From: Sciurus carolinensis
Lineage: Eukaryota > Chordata > Mammalia > Rodentia > Sciuridae
Length of the DNA stretch: 64,000 nucleotides
Reading direction: 5' to 3'
Assembly (NCBI RefSeq): GCF_902686445.1
Contig: NC_062232.1
Span: 75,223,440-75,287,439 of the forward strand
In this document: positions 25,069-37,456 of the stretch, piece by piece
Layout: the number at the start of each line of letters is the position of its first letter
Numbering within the stretch: the stretch's first letter is position 1
The notes under the pieces: generated by a model
Databases searched by the model: none
Seen by the model: only the letters and a program-made list of their open reading frames with translations
What the model was told of the DNA's origin: nothing
Position numbers and translations under genes: made by a program

Positions 25069-25339
25069 AAGGGATTTTTTTGAAAGAGTTGTAGAATGAC
25101 CTTCATCAATTTTTTTCTGGAACACACATTTCTAACAGTAAAGCTTCTAATTTGGTATCTTTTCTCTCTTTACAAGCTAAGAATTTCCAAAATCATCAAT
25201 ACTTTCTTCCTCTGTGTATATCACTCCTTCCCCCAATGTATCTCTTTTCTCTTAGATTTTACTATAAGCAAAAAGTACAATGCCATACATTCAACAGTTT
25301 GTTTATAAATCTCCTGACCTAAATATTTAAGTTTATCAC

Positions 25340-25530
25340 TTCAAAATCCTTTCTCCTTTCAAGTGCCATGACCACACCTGAAATTCCTGTCAGTCAAGAG
25401 GCTGAGACAGGAGGTTCACAAGTTCAAGGACAACCTCAACAACTTGGTGAGAACCTATTTCAAAAAACAAAAAGTACAGGTAGTGTAGATTAGTGGTAAA
25501 TCATCCCCAAGTTTTCTCCCTAATACCAAA
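25340..25530 (+). mobile_element. Diverged B1-dID-type SINE
   Basis: It has a 7SL/B1-like left part ('gtgccatgaccacacctgaa', 'tcagtcaagaggctgagaca', 'aggttcacaagttcaagg') and an ID-like right part ('gtgtagattagtggtaaatc', 'ttctccctaataccaaaaaa'). The degree of change suggests an old copy. Confidence 0.7.
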
Positions 25531-25534
25531 AAAA

Positions 25535-27100
25535 ATCTGTCTTCATAATTTAAAAGACATTTCTATTAAATTTCCTTCCACTTCAGAACAATGAAACTTC
25601 TTCCTCTAGTTTCCAATAAAATGTTCTTCCCTTACCCTTTGAGCATTCAGAAGCATCATCCATGTCCAGATTTATAATTGTGAACAATGATTTAAGCTTT
25701 CTCTGTCTTCTTGCTTCTGTCCATTGCACTGTTGAAAGGTATTTCCATACTCTAGGTACTTGGTAAAGCAGCACCCCAGTGAAGATAACACCACACTCTG
25801 CATTACCTGTCTATTGCTGTCTAAATTCTGTATAATTCAGTCTTCAATAAAAAAGCAAAACTAATACATTATTGATACATACTTATTTCTGAAAGTCAGT
25901 CCAAAGTCCATTGAGAAGGCAGGCTAGAAGGAAATATCACATTCAGGATGGAATGCTACAGGCATGGACTGACATGAAACTTTTTGTTCATAGGTAGTAG
26001 TCAGAAAGGAAGAGCCAGAAAGGAGAAGACTAGGAAGTCCAGTACAATTGCAGACACAGTGAATAGAATCTTTTACACACAGGAGATCAATGACCACTTT
26101 TAAAGGACTTCCATCTGATGAAGTCAATTCCACCTAGCAAAAATCTCCCTTTCATTGAACATAAAGTCAACAGATTAGAGATGTTAATCTTATCTAAGAA
26201 TATTTCTTCAGAGCAACATCTAGATTAAAGTTTGATGGAATATCTGGAAGAACATATAAGTATGTTAAGAAACATATGCTTTGCTACTGTTCTCCAAATC
26301 TCACAAAAGAATATTTCCTGAACAAAATCTAACTGGAATGATTGGAATAATAGTTAACATAGCTAAGTTGATATGTCAAAAAACATCAAAGCTCTTTAAT
26401 CATTTGGCTTCCAAAGATATACCTTTAATTCCCTACTGTAATATATTATTTCAATACATTTTAGGGCAATACCATGCTGAATTGAATATATACTAGACTC
26501 CACGTCATGGTAGAATGTGTGAAAATGTATCTGTGGACATTTTTAATTTACAAAATTCTTCACTTAGATCACAAGATTTTTTTTTTGCCTTTTACCACAT
26601 ATAAAGTATGCTCATTGCTCCCAATTATACTTCTCTCAAGTATTCACTATATTATTACATTTTTGTAAAATAAAAAATAGGTAAGGCCAATCCATGGTAA
26701 TGTTTCTCAGGAAGGAATTGACTGGAAAGCTATATAAAGAAACTTTCTGAGTTATGGCACTGTACTACAGCTGAACATGTGAGAGAGTTACACAGGTGTA
26801 TAAAATCATCAAAATTTATCTAAGTGAACATGTAATATTTATGTGTTTTATTTTAGTTAAGTTTAATTATAATGAAGTGATATAAAATTCCATTACCAAA
26901 GTTCTGATGAAAATAAAATTAAATTAAAAAGTAGTGTAGGATACCACTTTATATAAATAGTGGATTAAATACAACTAAGTAGAAAATTGGTGAATTGGAA
27001 GATGGATCTGATAGAATACAGTACAGCAAGGGGTAAGTTAAATAATTGGAAAATACAAAAAATGGTAATACATGAGGAATACAAAATAGGAAGGTCTAAT
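25535..27100. other. AT-rich intergenic DNA, no gene seen
   Basis: No named repeat or coding region. Text near 25805-25960 ('attacctgtctattgctgtc') hints at a very old interspersed repeat in antisense but is not diagnosable by eye. Confidence 0.4.
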
Positions 27101-27104
27101 ATAT

Positions 27105-27345
27105 ATTTTATTCATTAAGTAATGGTATAAAATATATTTATATATAAGAAACTTTAATATCAGTATATCAATATATAATATATACATAACATATAAAATA
27201 TATATTATATGTAACATATTATATATCCAATATATAATTAGTATGATATATAATACATTGTACATTATATTTTAGACCTTTTAATGCATACTTATTAGAC
27301 CTTTATGTATACTATAATATACATAATATATAATATTATGTGTGT
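27105..27345. repeat. AT-rich simple repeat (ATATAATATATA-type)
   Basis: Dense alternating TATA and ATATAATATA motifs with multiple self-complementary stretches. It is low complexity. Open frames here are composed almost only of I, Y, L and M and are artefacts of composition. Confidence 0.85.
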
Positions 27346-27373
27346 ATAATCAGAATCCTAAAAAGAAAAACTG

Positions 27374-27460
27374 AGGGGGCTGACAGTGTAACTCAGTGGT
27401 AGAGTACTTGCCTAGCATGTAGGAGGCCCTGGATTCAATTACCAACACCACAAAGCCAGG
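27374..27460 (+). mobile_element. ID SINE, short copy
   Basis: The ID head reads GGGGGCTGACAGTGTAACTC, 'gtggtagagtacttgcctag', 'gaggccctggattcaattac', then CACCACAAAG with almost no tail. Diverged from other copies in the window. Confidence 0.8.
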
Positions 27461-27732
27461 GCTGAAAGAATGAATTAGAGCTAACATATGAAGATACTGG
27501 ACATTCCTAGAATAAATACCAGAAACCTGGACTAACATAAATATTATAATAGCATAATGGAGACACTCATATTGGCATGTTCCCCCTAAATAATATTATT
27601 CAACAGAGAAAAGTGATGAATTGCAACTATACCCCTCTGCAATGATGAATTTTACAGACATAATTTTGAATTTAAAAAGCAAAATACAGGAAAACTTCTT
27701 TTATTATGCCATTTTTATAACTTAAAATAAGC

Positions 27733-28060
27733 ACAAATTGGTGATGTTGGCAAGATGGTGAGCTAGGAGTATACACAAGCTCACTTTCCATGGAAACACC
27801 ATGGAAGTTTAATTATAATATGGATCAATGTAGCTTTGTGCAAACTCTAGAAGGCAGGTCAGGAGATATAGCAACCAAGCACTGTTTTAACCAAAAAAAG
27901 CTATACTCAAACTGGTATGAAATTTCGTAGCATTTCTGCTTGCCCATGCCACACGCCCTCCCTGGCAAGGTATGGCATAGTTGACAGGGACCCCTCTCAA
28001 TTCCTGCTTCTTCCCTCAGCTCCAAAAGAAAACAATAGCACATGCTGAAAATATTCTTTC
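27733..28060 (+). mobile_element. Likely L1 5'UTR fragment
   Basis: GGCAAGATGGTGAGCTAGGA at about 27748 looks like the 5' edge of an L1 ('caagatggc..taggag'). Downstream text ('actggtatgaaatttcgtag') resembles the human L1 5'UTR segment near 'actggtaggaaatgtca'. There are no ORFs beyond it, so it is an isolated 5' piece or the start of a highly eroded element. Confidence 0.5.
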
Positions 28061-28329
28061 TTGTCTTGGGTCTTTATGTAATGGTTTCTGTCTTGCCTCA
28101 ATTATAGCGCTGAAAGTAACAGTGATATAGTTTGCATATCATGTCAGAGGGCACTGAAAGCAGTGGTGGGCATAGTAATGTGTAAATGTTTCATATCTGT
28201 GACTGCCTTGGGAAAGAGATAACAAGTAGAGTAATACAATAGAACCAGAGAAGAAATGGGGATATGATTTCTAGGGAAATGAAGATTTTATTTTAAAATT
28301 TGTATGCATATATATTTATAATTGCTTAT

Positions 28330-28425
28330 TTATTTTTCATACTTATTTATTTTTGCAGTGATATGGATCTAACCTAGGGTCTTGCATGTGAAAAGAATGT
28401 GCTCTACCACTGAGGATCCACATAT
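28330..28425 (-). mobile_element. ID SINE, antisense, diverged
   Basis: TTATTTATTTTTCATAC-type tail reverse complement, then 'gtgatatggatctaacctag', 'gtcttgcatgtgaaaagaat' and 'gtgctctaccactgaggatc'. Matches the reverse complement of the ID head with many changes. Confidence 0.75.
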
Positions 28426-29369
28426 GAGAGTGATTATGTAGTATTGACCTGTTTCTGACTTAGTAAAATAATGACATAAAGGGTAGAGTACATCAATTGA
28501 GAATTCTTATAAGGGCATTGTGCTCAGTTTCTTCATCTACACAATTCTGAATTACTCAACTCTAGGTGAAACACTACCCAACATTTGCAGTATGCTAACT
28601 CCCATATCAGAGTCCATCTAGGGAAGCTAATTACCACAGTTGGTGGCAGATGTAAGCCTAGATAGCAAAGGTCAAAATGGAGTTTTGGTGCTGGGTAAAT
28701 TTCCAGTCAACTGGCAATGAGGACAAGGTGAAAACTATTTGGGAAAGAGTGGAGCTTTGTTAGGGATATGTATGTAATTATTTTTAATAGATGAGTCTAG
28801 AAAAGGTGACTTCCTTGAATAATATGTAACTTCTGGTCCCATACTGGGAACCAAGTTTTCTGACTCTTAGTAGAATGCCTTTCCAAGATGATGAATCATT
28901 ATGTTTAAGTATTCTTGAAACACCTGAAAAAATTAGGTATAGAAGAATCATACTTCAACATAATGAAAGCTATATATGACAAACCCAAAAACAAAATCAT
29001 ACCTGATGGGCAAAGCCTGAAAGAATTCCTTCTAAATTCAATAATAAGACGAGAGTGTCCATTATCACCACTCTTATTGATAATAGTTCTAGAAAAATCA
29101 GCTACAGCAATTTGGCAACCGAAAGAAATAAAAGCCATACAAAATGGAAAGGGAGGAAGTCAAATTAACACTGTTTACAGATGAGAGGATTCTATATAGA
29201 GAAAAAAACTAAAGACTCAACCGAGAACAAACAAAAGTTGTAGTACACAAAATCAACATAAAAAAGTAAGTAGTTTTACTAACACCATTAACAAATTTGT
29301 TGAGACAAAATCATGAAAGAAATTCACAAGCACTATTAAAAAATACCCAGGAATACACTTAATTAAAGA

Positions 29370-29515
29370 AGTGAGGGTCTGAGACTGTAGCTCAGTGGCA
29401 TAGCACTTACATAGCACATAAGAAGCACTTGACTTGATCCTTACACCACATAAAAATAAATAAAATAAAGGTATTCTGACCATGTACAACCAAAAAATAA
29501 TAATAAAAAAGAAGT
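29370..29515 (+). mobile_element. ID SINE (sciurid type) inside L1-4
   Basis: Diverged head ('gagactgtagctcagtggca', 'tagcacttacatagcacata', 'acttgacttgatccttacac'), then CACATAAAAATAAATAAAAT, 'ttctgaccatgtacaaccaa' and an AATAATAAT tail. It lies 73 bp upstream of the L1-C insertion point. Confidence 0.85.
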
Positions 29516-29588
29516 GAAAGATCTCTACTATGAAAATTAAATAGTATTGATAAAAGAAACATAAAAAGACATACAAAAAAACATGAAA

Positions 29589-30386
29589 CACATAACTGAG
29601 CCACCCCACCTGACCCCTGCACCTACCTCAATGCCATCACTGGTTGATCGCAGTCGCGAAGCAAGCTGGCGGGTGAACCAGGCTGCCTACATCACGGAGG
29701 TAGGCAGTGGGCAGCTAACCTGCCCGTCAGCAGACCAAGGACAGATGACATAACTGAGTGATCCCACCTGACCCCTGCACCTAGGTCAGCGCCATCACTG
29801 GTTGGTTGCAGCTGCGGAGTGAGCTGGCAGGTGAGTCAGGCAGCTTGCATCGCGGAGGTAGCAGGTGGGCACCCAACTCGCCTGCCTTGCGGAGTTGGGC
29901 AGTGGGTAGCCAACCCGCCCAACCACCAGACCAAAGATAGACACCATCACTGAACAACCACGGCCAACCAACACACTGATGTTTGTCACCAACACAGAGT
30001 TAGCCAGAGGCTTCTTTATAGGCTGGTGCAAGCATTTTTAATTACTCCTGAGGGCTAGGCCATCATCATTGGAAGAGCAACTCCCTTCCTGAGACACCTA
30101 CATGAGGCTACAGGACCTTTGACAAGACCCAGGAGCCAAGAAGAGGAGGTATTGAGAGACTCGGGACCAACTCAGAGCCACCAGGGAATGTACCCCACCT
30201 GAAGGCCACCACCCGTAGAAGGCCAGCTTCCTAGTGGAGCACCGCATTATCAAGTTCCTCCAAGACTTCAGGCTACTGAAGGCTAAGAGGTGAGTTATTG
30301 GAAAACTACAGAGACAATATTAGTCAATAGAAGAAATCTGCGATATCCCAGAGTTTCACTATTAGAGGGGTAGATATCTGAACAAT
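29589..30386 (+). promoter_or_regulatory. L1-C 5'UTR with ~158-bp tandem monomers
   Basis: CATAACTGAG occurs at 29591 and 29749, 158 bp apart, and the following sequence repeats: CCCACCTGACCCCTGCACCT, GCCATCACTGGTTG, GAGCTGGC, CGGAGGTAG, GGGCAG. The second unit carries extra internal GC-rich text to about 29940. Both are GC-rich compared with the AT-rich surroundings. Rodent L1s with tandem promoter monomers are well known in mouse and rat. This arrangement looks analogous, with its own sequence. The proximal part (about 30240-30386) matches L1-A's proximal 5'UTR; the monomers do not. Confidence 0.75.
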
Positions 30387-31429
30387 ATGAGAAAACAGGG
30401 GAAGAAAATGTCCCAAACAAACCTAGATGGTATAGCAATGAAATCCAATGTCAGCATGGTGGAAGAAATGTCAGAAAGGGAGTTTAGAATGTACATAATC
30501 AAAATGATCAGGAAAGCAAATGAAGAGAAGAAAGAGCAAATGCAGGCATTGAAGGATGAGATGAAAGGGCAAATGAAGGCATTGAATGATTGCACCAATC
30601 AACAGTTAAAAGAGCAAATACAGGAAGTAAAGATCATTTCAATAAAGAGTTAAGGATATTGAAAAAAAAAAAAAACAAAAGGAAATCCTTAAAATGAAGG
30701 AAACAATAAACCAAGTTAAAAACTCCATAGAAAGCATAACCAATAGGATAGGACACCTGGAAGACAGAACCTCAGACATTGAAGAAAAAATATTTAATCT
30801 TGAAAACAAAGTTGACCAAACAGAGAAGATGGTATGAAATCATGAACAGAATCTTCAAGAACTATGGGATATCATGAAAAGGCCAAATTTAAGAATTATC
30901 AGGATTGAGGAAGGCATAGAGGAAACAAACCAAAGGAATGAACAATCTATTCAATGAAATAATATCAGAAAATTTCCAAATCTGATGAATGAGATGGAAA
31001 ATCAAGTACAAGAGGCTTCTAGGACTCCAAATACACAAAATTACAACAGACCCACACCAAGGCACATTATAATGAAAATAACTAACATACTAAATAAAGA
31101 CAGAATTTTAAGGCTGCGAGACAAAACAATCAAATTACATTCAGGGGAAAACAAATAAGGATATCAGATTTTTCAATCCCTACCCTAAGCTAGAAGGGCC
31201 TAGAACAACTTTTTCAAGCTCTGCAAGAAAATGGATGTCAACCAAGAATCTTATACACAGCAAAACTTACCTTCAGATTTTTGATGAAATAAAATCCTTC
31301 CATGATTAACGAAAGTTAAAGGAATTTATAAAAAGAAAGCCAGGATTACAGAACATTCACAGCAAAATATTCCATGAGGAAGAGATGAAAAACAACGTTG
31401 TAAATCAGCAAATGGAGGAACTACCCTAA
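30387..31429 (+). pseudogene. L1-C ORF1 (frameshifted)
   Basis: ATG at 30387 opens MRKQGKKMSQTNLDG, the same start as L1-A ORF1. The first 88 codons are open, including the acidic SEREFRMYIIKMIRKANEE segment and a coiled coil with an 11-residue repeat (EQMQALKDEMKGQMKALND). A shift near 30630 and an A-rich slip at about 30661 break the frame. The C-terminal RNA-binding domain (30860-31400) is readable only in pieces. Intact ORF1p forms trimers and binds L1 RNA. This copy cannot make a full-length protein. Confidence 0.85.
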
Positions 31430-31477
31430 ATGAACAACCAAATAAAGGAGAAATCAAGTTGTGTCAAAAAAAAAAAA

Positions 31478-34400
31478 ATGAGCCAATGACTCAAATAACC
31501 CTGAATGTTAATGGCCTGAACTCGTCAATCAAAAGACATAGACTGGCAGATAGATTTAAAAAGAAAGATCCAACAATATGCTGCCTGCAAGAGACTCATT
31601 TCATAGAAAGAGATACCCACAGACTAAAGGTGAAAAGATGGGAAAAAACATACCACGCACATGGATGCACCAAAAAAGCTGGAGTATCCATCCTCATTTC
31701 AGATAATGTGGACTTCAAGCCAAAGTTAGTCAGAAGGGATAAAGAAGGATATCTCATACTGCTTAAAGGAAGCATAAATCAGCAAGACATAACAATCATA
31801 AATGTCTATGCCCCAAATAGTGGCTCATCCATATATGTCCAACAAATCCTTCTCAAATCCAGAAACCAAAGAGACCACAACACAATAATACTAGGTGAAT
31901 TTAATACACCTATCTTACCACTGGACAGATCTTCCAAACAAAAATTTAACAAAAAAAACCATAGATCTCAAAAACACAATCAATAATTTAGACTTAATGG
32001 ACATTTATGGAAAATGCCATTCAACGATGAGCGAATACACTTTCTTCTCAGCAGCACATGATTCCTTCTCTAAAATAGACCATATCTTAGGCCACAAAAC
32101 TACCATTAGCAAGTACAAGAAGATAGATATAAGACCTTGTATTCTATCGGATCATAATGGATTGAAATTAGAAATAAATGACACAGTAAAAAACAGAAAC
32201 TACTCCAACACCCGGACATTAAATAATACGCTATTGTATGACACATGGATAAGAGAAGACATCAGGAGGGAAATTAAAAAATTCTTAGAGGTAATTGAGA
32301 ACAAATATACAACATAACAAAATCTCTGGGACATTAGGGAGGAAAATTTACAGGAAAATTTATTTCATGGACTGCATTCAATAAAAGAAGAAAAAAATCA
32401 ACAAATAAACGACCTAACACTGTGGCTTAAAGTCCTAGAAAAAGAAGAAAGAGCAACACCAAAAGTAGTAGAAGACAGGAAATAATTAAAATCAGAGCTG
32501 AAATCAATGAAATTGAAACAAAAGAAACAATACAAAAAATTGACAAAATAAATAGTTGGTTCTTTGAAAAAAATAAACAAAATTGATAAATCCTTAGCCA
32601 AACTAACAAAGAGAAGAAGATAGAAAACCCAAATTAATAAAATTTGGAATGAACAAGGAAATATCACAACAGACATGAATGAAATACAAAACATAATTAG
32701 AAGCTATTTTGAAAATCTATACTCCAACAAAATAGAAAATCTCGAAGACATCAACAGGTTTCTAGAGACATATGAATTACCTAAACTGAACCAGGAGGAC
32801 ATACACAATTTAAATAGATCAATTTCAAGTAATGAAATAGAAGAAGTCATCAAAAGCCTACCCACAAGGAAAACCCAGGACCAGACGGGTTCTTAGCCGA
32901 GTTCTACAAAACCTTTAAAGAAGAGCTCATTCCAATACTTCTCAAAGTATTTCATGAAATAAAAGAGGATTGAATCCTCCCAAACTCATTCTATGAGCCA
33001 ATATCACCCTGATACCTAAACCAGACAGAGACATATCGAGGAAAGAAAATTTCAGACCAATATACTTAATGAACATTGATGCAAAAATTCTCAACAAAAT
33101 CATAGCAAATTGCATACAAAAATATATTAAAAAGATAGTGCACCACGATCAGGTGGGTTTTATCCCAGGGATGCAAGGTTGGTTCAACATCAGGAAATCA
33201 ATAAATGTAATTTATTATATCGATAGACTTAAGGACAAGAATTACATGATTATTTCGATAGATGCAGAAAAAGCATTTGATAAAAAACAACATCCCGTCA
33301 TGCTCAAAACACTGGAAAAAATAGGGATAGTGGGAACATTCCTTAAAATTGTAAAGGCCATCTGTGCTAAGCCCATGGCCAATATCATTCTAAATGGTGA
33401 AAACTGAAAGCATTCCCCCTAAAAACTGGAACGAGGCAGGGATGCCCTCTTTCACTACTTCTATTCAACGTTGTCTTTGAAACTCTAGCCAGAGCAATTA
33501 GACCAAGGAAATAAAAGGGATACGAATAGGAAGAGAAGAACTCAAACTATCCCTATTTGCTGATGACATGATTATATATTTAGAGGAACCAGAAAATTCC
33601 ACCAGAAAACTTTTGGAACTCATAAGTGAATTCAGTAAAGTAGCAGGATATAAGATCAATGCTCATAAATCCAATTCATTTTATACATAAGTGATGAATC
33701 TTCAGAAAGAGAAGTTAGGGAAACTACCCCATTCACGATAACTTCGAAAAAAAATAAAATATTTGGGGATCAATCTAACAAAAGAGGTGAAATAACTCTA
33801 CAATGAGAACTACAGAACACTAAAGAAAGAAATTAAAGAAAATCTTAGAAGATGGAAAGATCTTCCATGTTCTTGGATAGGCATAACTAATATTGTCAAA
33901 ATGGCCATACTACATAAAGTGCTATACAGATTCAATGCAATTCAAATTAGAATCCCAATGACATACCTTACAGAAATTAAGCAAGCCATCATGAAATTCA
34001 TTTGGAAGAATAAGAAATCCAGAATAGCTAAAGCAATCCTTAGCAGGAAGAGTGAAGCAGGGGGTATCGCAATACCAGACCTTCAACTCTACTACAAAGC
34101 AATAGTAACAAAAATGGCATGGTATTGTCACCAAAATAGACAGGTAGATCTATGGTACAGAATAGAGGAAATGGACACAAACCCAAAGAAATACAATTTT
34201 CTCATACTATACAAAGGGGCCAAAAATATGCAATGGAGGAAAGATAGCCTCTTCAACAAATGGTGCTGGGAAAACTGGAAATTCATATGCAGCAGAATGA
34301 AACTAAATCCCTATCTGTCACCCTGCACAAAAATCAACTCACAATGGATCAAGGACCTTGAAATCAGACCAGAGACCCTTCATCTTATGGAAGAAAAAGT

Positions 34401-35125
34401 AGGTCCAAATCTTCAACTTGTTGACTTAGGATCAGACTTCCTTAACAGGACTCCCATAGCACAAGAAATAAAAGCAAGAATCAATAACTGGGACAGATTC
34501 AAACTAAATAGCTTTCTCTCGGCAAAGGAAACTATCAGTAATGTGAACAGAGAACCTACAGAGTGGGAGAAAATCTTTGCCACTCATACTTCAGATAGCG
34601 CGCTAATTTCCAGAATCTATAAAGAACTTAAAAAACTCTACATGAAGAATACAAATAACCCAATCAACAAATGGCCTAAGGATATGTACAGACACTTCAC
34701 AGAAGACCTACAAGCAATCAACAAACATATGAAAAAATGTTCACCATCTTTAGTAATAAGAGAAATGCAAATCAAAACTACCCTAAGATTCCATCTCACC
34801 CCAATTAGAATGGTGATTATCAAGAATACAAGCAACAATAGGTGTTGGTGTGGATGAGGGGAAAAAGGTACACTCATACATTGCTGGTGGAGCTTCAAAT
34901 TAATGCAGCCACTCTGGAAAGCAGTATGGAGATTCCTTAGAAAACTTGGAATGGAACCACCATTTGACCCAGCTATCCCACTCCTTGGCCTTTACCCAAA
35001 GGACTTAAAATCAGAATACTATAGAGATACAGCCACATCAATGTTCATAGCTGCTCAATTTGCAATAGCCAGATTGTGGAACCAACCTAGATGCCCCTCA
35101 ACTGATGAATGGATAATGAAACTGT

Positions 35126-35167
<42 letters not shown>

Positions 35168-35288
35168 ATGGAATATTACTCAGCCATAAAGAATAATAAA
35201 ATTATGACATTTGCAGGCAAATGGATGCAGTTGGTTAATATCATGCTAAGTGAGATAAGTCAATCTCAAAAAAACAGAGGACGAATGA
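31478..35288 (+). pseudogene. L1-C ORF2 (endonuclease-RT), frameshifted
   Basis: The N-terminal endonuclease (31478 to about 32200) has [18 protein letters not shown] and [17 protein letters not shown], but the usual GDFN box reads GEFN. A shift at about 31955 (A-run) moves to a second frame carrying [11 protein letters not shown] and [14 protein letters not shown] follows: [16 protein letters not shown] near 33150, [16 protein letters not shown] near 33250, and an intact FADD box at 33556-33567. A long open C-terminal stretch (33901-34854) ends RCWCG*, where a stop replaces the next codon. Several stops and indels occur between. A (TA)n run at 35128-35164 has expanded inside the last 150 codons. 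Confidence 0.88.
35128..35164. repeat. (TA)n microsatellite in L1-C ORF2 C-terminus
   Basis: About 18 TA units lie where other copies read 'tggtatatatacacaatgga' or similar. The short native TATATA seed has expanded and disrupts the frame. Confidence 0.92.
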
Positions 35289-36535
35289 TCTCACTGATAA
35301 GCGAATGATGACACATATAGTGGGTGGAAAGGGGCCAAGAATGAAGGAAGGAGGGACTCCATAGAGGGATAAGAGGGGTGGGAAGGGTGTGGGGAGAAAA
35401 AAAAATAAAAAATAACACAATGAATCAAAAACTATTACCCTATGTAATTGTATGATTACACAAATGCTATGCCTCTACTTCATGTACAGTGAAACAAGAT
35501 GTATCCCATTTGTTTACAATAAAAAATGCATTAAAAAAACATGAAATACCTCCCAAATTCATAAATTATAGGAATTAATATTGTTAAAATATCCATATTT
35601 CCCAAAGTTATTTGTGGATCCAATGCAATTTCCCATAAAAATACCAATGACATTCTCTAAAATGCTTGGAAAAAATCCTAAAATTCACATATAAATACAA
35701 ACTTTCAGAATAACCAAAAAGAATGAAACTGTAAGCATAACAAAATCTGATTTCAAGAAGCACTACAGAACCATCATTATGAAAACAACATAGTATTGGC
35801 AGAAAAGTAGACATGTAGCCCAATGAAACAGAAAGGAATTTCTAGAAATTAACCCATTTTTTGACAAAAGTGCCAGAAACACATTGGAGAAATGACAGTC
35901 TTTTCAATAGTTGGTGATGGGAAAATTCAATACTTACTTGCAGAACATTAAAACTTGACCCTGATTTCTCACCTCGTGCAAATATCAAATCATATTGGAT
36001 TGAAGATCTAAATACATGACATGAAACTTTGAAACTGTAAGGAGACATAGGAGAAACAAAATCATTGGTGGAGATAGTGCTTTTTCTGGATAGGAGAAAA
36101 AAATCATAGGAAGCATATGCAAAAACTGACAAATGAGATTACATGAAACTACAAAAAAGACTTTTTCACATAAAATAATAAACCGAGCAAGGAGACAATG
36201 CAAAGAATGACAGGATATATTTGCAAACTATAAATCCGACAAAGGGTTAATACCCAGAATGTATAAGTAACTCAAAGAAAAAACAAAAATAACCCAGTTA
36301 AAATTGTGCAAATGATCTCAACTGATAATTTTTAATGAATAAATACAAATGGCCAACATATATATGAAAAAGTGCTCGATATCATTAGCTCTCTGGAAAA
36401 TGCAAATCAAAGCTACAGTGAAATATTTGGGACACAATCTCACCCCAGTTAGATTTGCTAAACAAAAAATTACAAATTCTTAGAAGTATATGGAGAAAAA
36501 GAAACACTTATACACTGCTGATAGTAATGTAAATC

Positions 36536-37456
36536 TGCGGGGGCATCCGGAATTCCATCCAGTGCTTGACAAAGATCCTCTGGAGGATGATTGCAAAGGC
36601 TCATCCTAAAAGGAATTGCCGGATGTTTTGCTCCGAAGCATGGTGTTTTCTCTGATAATATATTACTCATTTCAGTCTGAATGGATTGCTTAAGGGGACG
36701 AAGGGAATACAACAAAAATTCCAGAAAATATTACCTACAATCTGAAAAACAATGGGTCTTTACCACTAACAAAATTAAAAATAATTTTGCAACCGTACAA
36801 TGAGTCCCTGAAAGCCTCTGGAGAAAATAGTTGTAGATCTGCCTTTGTCTCCAACAGGCTGGTTAAATTTTAACGATGGTTTTGTTCATGTGTGATGGTG
36901 AGGTAAGAGAATAAGGTTTCATAACATTCCTTCCTTCCTACAAAGAATATGTCACCCCTATAATAAACGTTGGTACACAATTACAATTGAGACCGCTGCC
37001 CTCCTGTACCCCTTAACTCAGCAATTCAGATATTAACCAGATGGATCTAGTAGAGATAGTCACATGAGATTACTTGTCTATTGTTTTAACCACGAGAATA
37101 TTAAGAATAGTTTTAGGTCACATAGAGTTTAGATAATAATAGTTTGATATTCTTAAAACAATTGTGAATAGGTAAGGATAATCTGTAAGGTTACTGTTTT
37201 CTCATAATTTTCTGTTCCTTGTTAAAAACAATTTCTCCCTATGCTTTGAAAACTTCTTTAATATTAACCACAAGATTGTCATTATATCCTGAAGAAAAAT
37301 GTATATAAACCCAGCCTTCCCCAGAATAAAGTGGGATTGATTGCACCAGAACTAGAGTCTGTGTCTTTCATTCTCCATCCATCACCGACGCTGTCTCCCC
37401 GCGCCCCGTTTACCGGTGTGGAACCCATGGACTCCTGCTAGGGCTGGACCCCGGCA
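36536..37456 (+). mobile_element. Solo LTR of an ERVK-like (class II) element, 921 bp
   Basis: It begins TGCGGGGGCATCCGG and ends GGACCCCGGCA, with a perfect 6-bp target duplication TAAATC (36530-36535 and 37457-37462). A promoter-like TATATAAAC lies at 37302-37310 and AATAAA at 37325-37330, followed by a GC-rich U5-like end ('ccgcgccccgtttaccggtg'). It is unrelated by eye to the 1.1/12/50-kb LTR family. It sits inside L1-4. No internal viral region is left. Confidence 0.88.

Larger units (their letters stand above)
29589..35532 (+). mobile_element. L1-C: complete LINE-1 (5944 bp) with 14-bp target duplication
   Basis: A complete plus-strand L1 is flanked by the perfect direct repeat AAAAAAACATGAAA (29575-29588 and 35533-35546). 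Its order is 5'UTR 29589-30386, ORF1 30387-31429, a 48-bp spacer, ORF2 31478-35288, then 3'UTR and a short A-rich end. The 3'UTR ends 'cccatttgtttacaataaaa'. Both ORFs carry frameshifts and stops, so it is not autonomous. The target is an L1-4 ORF2 stretch rich in A, consistent with ORF2p endonuclease preference for TTTT/AA. Confidence 0.93.

Noticed and set aside
27038..27265. 75-codon minus-strand frame rich in I, Y, L and M
   Set aside because: It is translated from an AT-rich simple repeat and is purely compositional.
36470..36715. 81-codon minus-strand frame
   Set aside because: It crosses the boundary of a solo LTR (TAAATC duplication at 36530), so it cannot be an ancestral gene.
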